Shown here: piece by piece, positions 58,721 through 64,000 of the stretch
Layout: every line of letters starts with the position of its first letter
Position numbering within the stretch: position 1 is the first letter of the stretch
Origin: Epiperipatus broadwayi
Lineage: Eukaryota > Onychophora > Udeonychophora > Euonychophora > Peripatidae
Direction: 5' to 3'
Length of the DNA stretch: 64,000 nucleotides
Assembly: GCA_028023455.1 (NCBI GenBank)
Contig: JAQFVV010006309.1
Coordinates: forward strand, 2,477,072 to 2,541,071
The notes under the pieces: model-generated
Told to the model about the DNA's origin: nothing
The model's database searches: none
The model's input: only the letters and a program-made list of their open reading frames with translations
Position numbers and translations under genes: made by a program

Positions 58721-59084
58721 TTCAAAGTCTGTTTTACTTTTTCAAATTTTCTGTGTTTTTGGTTCATGTAAACTTATTTACTTTGTCCAAATAAATATCT
58801 CTGGAATCTTTCCCCCCCTCTTTCATTGCTTCTAAACTCTAATCAAAATAATTAATAAATCTATTTCTATCATTTCATTTAAATGTACCACAGAATTAAA
58901 CTATATTCTTATTAAAATACTTATTATCCATTGCAAATCTTGCTAAAAAAAATTTAATAATATTTCCAGAATCAGTTAATCTATTTGTGGTAGTTTGCAT
59001 TTAAAAACGCCATTTTTGAACACTTTCTAATATAAAATAAATAACAATATAAGCAGTTATGTACACACACACATATATATATAT
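58721..59084. other. AT-rich spacer
   Basis: Ends in an (AC)n(AT)n microsatellite (59061-59085) into which the 418-bp satellite is set. Confidence 0.5.
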
Positions 59085-60268
59085 ATGAAAAAACAAATAC
59101 AAGTTAATCACGTAACCTGCTATCACTTGTTATTTATGTCCAAAAGATGGCGCTATACCAAAACCGCCGAATAAGGGTAAGATTTGTTTTACATAAACGA
59201 AAAAAGAGTCAGAAATTAACTACCTCTTTCATTTGCTCACTCCCAGATCAGCTGATTTCAAGCTGGTTTGCTATCCTCAGTGGGAGATAGAGTATAGAAA
59301 CTAGATCTAAAACACTGACTCTCAAGTGTTTATGCAAAACGTTTCTATCAGATTGCAAGCGTGAATTTTTCAGACCGGTAAAGTCTTCAAACCCAGCCTA
59401 GCAAGCTAGATATTTATATGGGTCTGATCTCAGTTCAGAATCACCATATAATCAAAGTCTCTGCAATATATATCATTGCAAGAAAACTCTAAAGGTACAT
59501 TTATGAAAAAACAAATACAAGTTAATCACGTAACCTGCTATCACTTGTTATTTATGTCCAAAAGATGGCGCTATACCAAAACCGCCGAACAAGTGTAAGA
59601 TTTGTTTTACATAAACGAAAAAAGAGTCAGAAATTAACTACCTCTTTCATTTGCTCACTCCCAGATCAGCTGATTTCAAGCTGGTTTGCTATCCTCAGTG
59701 GGAGATAGAGTATAGAAACTAGATCTAAAACACTGACTCTCAAGTGTTTATGCAAAACGTTTCTATCAGATTGCAAGCGTGAATTTTTCAGACCGGTAAA
59801 GTCTTCAAACCCAGCCTAGCAAGCTAGATATTTATATGGGTCTGATCTCAGTTCAGAATCACCATATAATCAAAGTCTCTGCAATATATATCATTGCAAG
59901 AAAACTCTAAAGGTACATTTATGAAAAAACAAATACAAGTTAATCACGTAACCTGCTATCACTTGTTATTTATGTCCAAAAGATGGCGCTATACCAAAAC
60001 CGCCGAACAAGTGTAAGATTTGTTTTACATAAACGAAAAAAGAGTCAGAAATTAACTACCTCTTTCATTTGCTCACTCCCAGATCAGCTGATTTCAAGCT
60101 GGTTTGCTATCCTCAGTGGGAGATAGAGTATAGAAACTAGATCTAAAACACTGACTCTCAAGTGTTTATGCAAAACGTTTCTATCAGATTGCAAGCGTGA
60201 ATTTTTCAGACCGGTAAAGTCTTCAAACCCAGCCTAGCAAGCTAGATATTTATATGGGTCTGATCTCA
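59085..60268 (+). repeat. 418-bp satellite, 2.8 direct units
   Basis: ATGAAAAAACAAATACAAGT occurs at 59085, 59503 and 59921, exactly 418 bp apart. Units 2 and 3 are almost identical; unit 1 differs at a few sites (GCCGAATAAGGGTAAG against GCCGAACAAGTGTAAG). Each unit carries AAGATGGCGCTATACCAAAA, CCCAGATCAGCTGATTTCAA, AGACCGGTAAAGTCTTC and GGTCTGATCTCAGTTCAGAA. Unit 3 breaks at about 60268. GC and CpG content exceed the surroundings. No open frame. Confidence 0.95.
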
Positions 60269-60678
60269 AGTGATAGCAGGTTACATGATTAACTTGTATT
60301 TGTTTTTTCATAAATGTACCTTTAGAGTTTTCTTGCAATGATATATATTGCAGAGACTTTGATTATATGGTGATTCTGAACTGAGATCAGACCCATATAA
60401 ATATCTAGCTTGCTAGGCTGGGTTTGAAGACTTTACCGGTCTGAAAAATTCACGCTTGCAATCTGATAGAAACGTTTTGCATAAACACTTGATAGTCAGT
60501 GTTTTAGATCTAGTTTCTATACTCTATCTCCCACTGAGGATAGCAAACCAGCTTGAAATCAGCTGATCTGGGAGTGAGCAAATGAAAGAGGTAGTTAATT
60601 TCTGACTCTTTTTTCGTTTATGTAAAACAAATCTTACACTTGTTCGGAGGTTTTGGTATAGCGCCATCTTTTGGACAT
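60269..60678 (-). repeat. 418-bp satellite, inverted unit
   Basis: The reverse complement of the unit, starting inside it (AGTGATAGCAGGTTACATGA) and running through 98% of a period to GCGCCATCTTTTGGACAT, then (AT)n. Only about three substitutions from the direct consensus (CACGTAA to CATGTAA, CTCTCAAG to CTATCAAG, CCGCCG to CCTCCG). It can pair with the preceding direct unit in a hairpin of about 400 bp. Confidence 0.93.
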
Positions 60679-60689
60679 ATATATATATT

Positions 60690-63600
60690 GTAACCTAAAG
60701 TTCAAGTCACAATCAGGTAAAAGTAAAAGATGGTAGGTTCAGATAAGTGTGTTTTATGTGGAGTGCTTTTGATATTAGTTATGCATTTACAAGAAGTAAA
60801 TTAAAATAAATGCATATTTATTTTTCACATAAAATAAATAATAATAACTATTCCAGAAAATTAATAATACATTAAATATAAGGACAAATTTCTCGGAGTA
60901 TTCTTATAGATGTATGATAAAAATCTTACTGTATTTTTAAATAGAAATATTCTGTTATGGTATCTCTTGTTTAAGGAATCACTTTCATATAAATCAATAT
61001 GCCTTTTCAAATAAAGCTAGCAAATTAACTCTTTTTCAGTCCTTAATTTGCAATGGTCCATTAATTGATTATTAGAGTTATTAATTAAATCATTGTTAAT
61101 CATTCAATTAAAAGATGTATAGATTTAAAGTTTATTAAGTTATTCTAAACATAATGAATGTAAAAGGTTTTATTGCACATCACCCTACTCTACTAATTTC
61201 TACTTCAGATAGCAATAGTAATAATAAATGGCGTATATAAATTTAATCAGTGAATGTGTAAATTAATAACAATGATTTCAATAATGACAAACATATGTAT
61301 TTAAATATAGCAATTTGTTTATTATAAATAACATATATATAAACAAAATAACAAAATTATAAACGAATAATAAACGTAATTTAATAATAAAATTTTATAA
61401 CAATATTAATAAATATTATCGGTTGTTCTCCGTGAATAAGCTAATCTTTAAGTGTTGCAAAGTCAAGGTACTCTATTGGTAAGGGGTGAACAATATTAAG
61501 TTAAAGCGTAATCTTAGTTACAGGAGGAAAAAAATGTTTTATAAATATCTTTAATTATCTTTGTAACAATAATTAATAGATTATTAGCCTCATTCTATAA
61601 GAACTTTTTTGGAGTAAGGAAAATTATTTAAATACATTGCTTCATTAATTATGACATTCATATATTTTACTAGAACGACTTGTCATGCCTCTATGTTTAA
61701 AATTTGAATAATTAGTTAGGAATACACCTCGACTAACAAATATGATTTATTTTATTGATATTAAAGGACTGCTTTATTGCATAATATAGCATTTCAAATT
61801 GTGCTGATATAATGGACACTATACAGGTAAATATTCCTTAATGATTTATTTATCTATTCACAATGCTTAGCTTTCTATTAGTCTAAGGCTGAATTCAAAG
61901 ACTAATAAATCATAAAATCAATAAAACATGAATGGGTTTACTGAAGTTTATAAGTTTGTTTAACTACACGACTCCAATATAAAATATAAATTACATATAT
62001 TACAGTTATACCGATTGTCATTAATAATAATATTAAGTTGTTTCCTGTATCTTCATATTCCAACATTATCTTGAGAATTTATTTATTTAATACTACACTA
62101 ATAATAACTAATATAAACAAAGTTTATTAAGTAATTCCTCAAATGCACAATTCAATTTTCATGAATGGTTGAGAATATCCTGTGGAAATATTTACATTTT
62201 TGAAGGATATTCCAACATTGATAATTTACTGGCAAAAATTCAATATAAGCACTAAACATTAAATTAGAAGCACCAAGTAATTTATTTTGTAGGTTTAAAT
62301 CTATAGTAACACTTAATATAATGATTTTAAGAAATTTAATAAAGCACATTTAGTAATTTTAATCTGGATTGCATAGTTAGCACATTAATCCATTTAGAAT
62401 GTCAGCCAATCAATATATGATTTTTACCTTATTTTCATATTCTAGTATTTATAATCACAAATCCATTATTATATGACTAATAATGAATTGTAGTTTTATG
62501 GAAAGAGAGCCATTTAATCCTTTAGAGAAAACTTAGTATCTTTATGGATTACATTTTAAACACATTTAATTTATTTTGTTATATAGTTCAGGCTATTTTA
62601 ATAATTTGTAAGATGTATGAAATAAATAATAATTCATAAAATGAATTAATTTTGTTGGTTTTCATTAAATATTAAGCATATTCTCCAAAGCTACAAATTC
62701 ATACACGGATCTAGACTTATATTAGATAATGTTTTAACTTTAAATTTCCCAGTTAGCTGATAATTACAAAATCTAACAATAATTTCAATATTTTGTGCCA
62801 TTTTGGTTGCATATTCTTCATTTTACATCTTATTTTATCATAAATTTATAATGTAATCTAAATTTTAAATTTTAGTTTTGAAAAAATCAATTTTTCTTTG
62901 ATGTCTATTGTTATATTGTCCTACCTTTTTGCCCTAATAAGACACTGGTAAGCTCTAATTGTCAGCTTTGGCCATTGTTTCCCAGATCCTTCTAACTGAC
63001 AGTGTCATAAATCAAAACAAAATGTCTTATGCTTTCATAATTGATTTTGAATGTAAATAAATATATTTCACATAATTTTTTATACTCATAATTAACTTTT
63101 TATATTAATTTATCAGAATATAAAGTTTGATTTAAAAAATTTTAACTTTTAGAAGAAAAATAAGTGGAAAAGTGAACAATGCTTAACTGCTAATTTAGAC
63201 AATGAATGAGGCTTGGCTGCTAGTTACATATCAATGACATTCGATAAAAACTAAGACAACAGTAACTTTTTCATAAATATTTACGTATTTTATGATTATT
63301 TTTTACACTCTATTGTCTAATAATGTAGCTAGATTAATATTATAATTTAAAATATTTAATTTTAGTTGAAGAAAAGACAACAGAAATGAATATTCAGTGA
63401 TGGTAATTTCTAAGATGGAGGAATCAGTGGCGATTTCATGTTATAATTGGTTGAAATATAATTCTTTTGTTTTACTCTAGTCTAATTTACTTACATTTTT
63501 CTTATAATTTTCTTCAGTTATTAACATCATTTTAAATTTTTGTTAAATTTAACTGATGTAAAGGTAAAATAATTCAATTTTTAGAAGCTAGATTACAATA

Positions 63601-64000
63601 ATTCTGATTATTAATATAAAAATATTTTTGAATAGAAGCAATCTAGATATGTTCCTGATGAATGAAATTTCTCAAATTTTTATTCAAACTTGCCAATAAG
63701 AAAATTTGACAGATAGGCAATCAATATATTTCAGAATTATTTTAAAAGCAAAGGTGAATGATTTGATTGATATTATGAGTATCCTGAAGCAATTTTTCCA
63801 TTAATAATTGAAGACAGTAAATTGGATTTTCATTAAAATAGTATTTGGTGATAATCTCTGTTGTTGTTGTTTATCTATTTAGTTCAAACTGCAGATAAAT
63901 TTTGCTAGCAAAGCAAAATGCTCAGAATGAATTTGTATATTATGTCATACTGGGAAACATGGTCAAAATGGCTATTTTAAAATTAAATTTGACTGGATCT
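60690..64000. other. AT-rich spacer, nothing recognised
   Basis: No transposon or coding motif was found. A slightly GC-richer patch lies at about 62925-63025 but has no supported frame or splice context. Confidence 0.4.

Noticed and set aside
59085-60678. CRISPR-like or regulatory tandem array
   Set aside because: Units are 418 bp with no spacer structure, and the genome is clearly eukaryotic.

Overview
This 64 kb window is extremely AT-rich (roughly three quarters A+T by eye). I find no intact protein-coding gene, no rRNA and no intact tRNA. It reads as an intergenic or intronic repeat field of an invertebrate animal genome. The evidence is Penelope-like retroelements (PLEs), non-LTR (LINE) tails, a ZBED/BED-finger hAT transposase relic, tRNA-derived SINEs and long microsatellites. 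Phylum is not resolved. The commonest cephalopod SINE pattern I know is absent, so I do not name an organism. Clear CpG-to-TpG/CpA decay between duplicated copies implies germline cytosine methylation.

Layout. 0-5 kb: a decayed PLE endonuclease fragment on the minus strand, then the best element of the window, a nearly complete but broken PLE (about 1.74-4.76 kb, plus strand) with head-to-head pseudo-LTRs, RT, GIY-YIG endonuclease and a candidate hammerhead-ribozyme relic. 6-9 kb: a mini-SINE with perfect target-site duplications, an inverted-repeat element of family B, and a Ty3/gypsy-like integrase relic. 10.7-15 kb: two tandem duplications (one carrying a 212-bp ORF-bearing insert), a foldback element, and paired inverted PLE 3' ends. 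16-26 kb: repeat families A and D, a second mini-SINE, a 183-bp tandem duplication, a PLE RT fragment flanked by inverted repeats, another family-B foldback, and a PLE of a third lineage split by a family-A element. 26.5-33.3 kb: two RTE-like LINE remnants, one interrupted by a CpG-bearing 1.6-kb insertion. 34-45.4 kb: mostly featureless AT-rich DNA, then a family-A foldback, another PLE relic, and a cluster of family-B elements. 45.4-51.4 kb: a 205-bp (ATT)n array, a LINE 3' end, a long-armed hairpin element and an adjacent CpG-decayed duplication. 51.7-54.4 kb: the hAT pseudogene, abutting a LINE 3' fragment. 55-60.7 kb: family-A copies, a third mini-SINE, about 400 bp of (CTAT)n, a LINE tail, and a 418-bp satellite (2.8 direct units plus one inverted unit). 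60.7-64 kb: no recognisable feature.

No genes act together here. The biology is a layered transposon record: PLEs of at least three lineages, and hairpin-forming repeat families (A, B and the related 418-bp satellite) that recur as direct, inverted and tandem copies. Family names A, B and D are my own labels. Identifications of decayed coding regions come from reading translated frames against remembered family motifs, not from a search.
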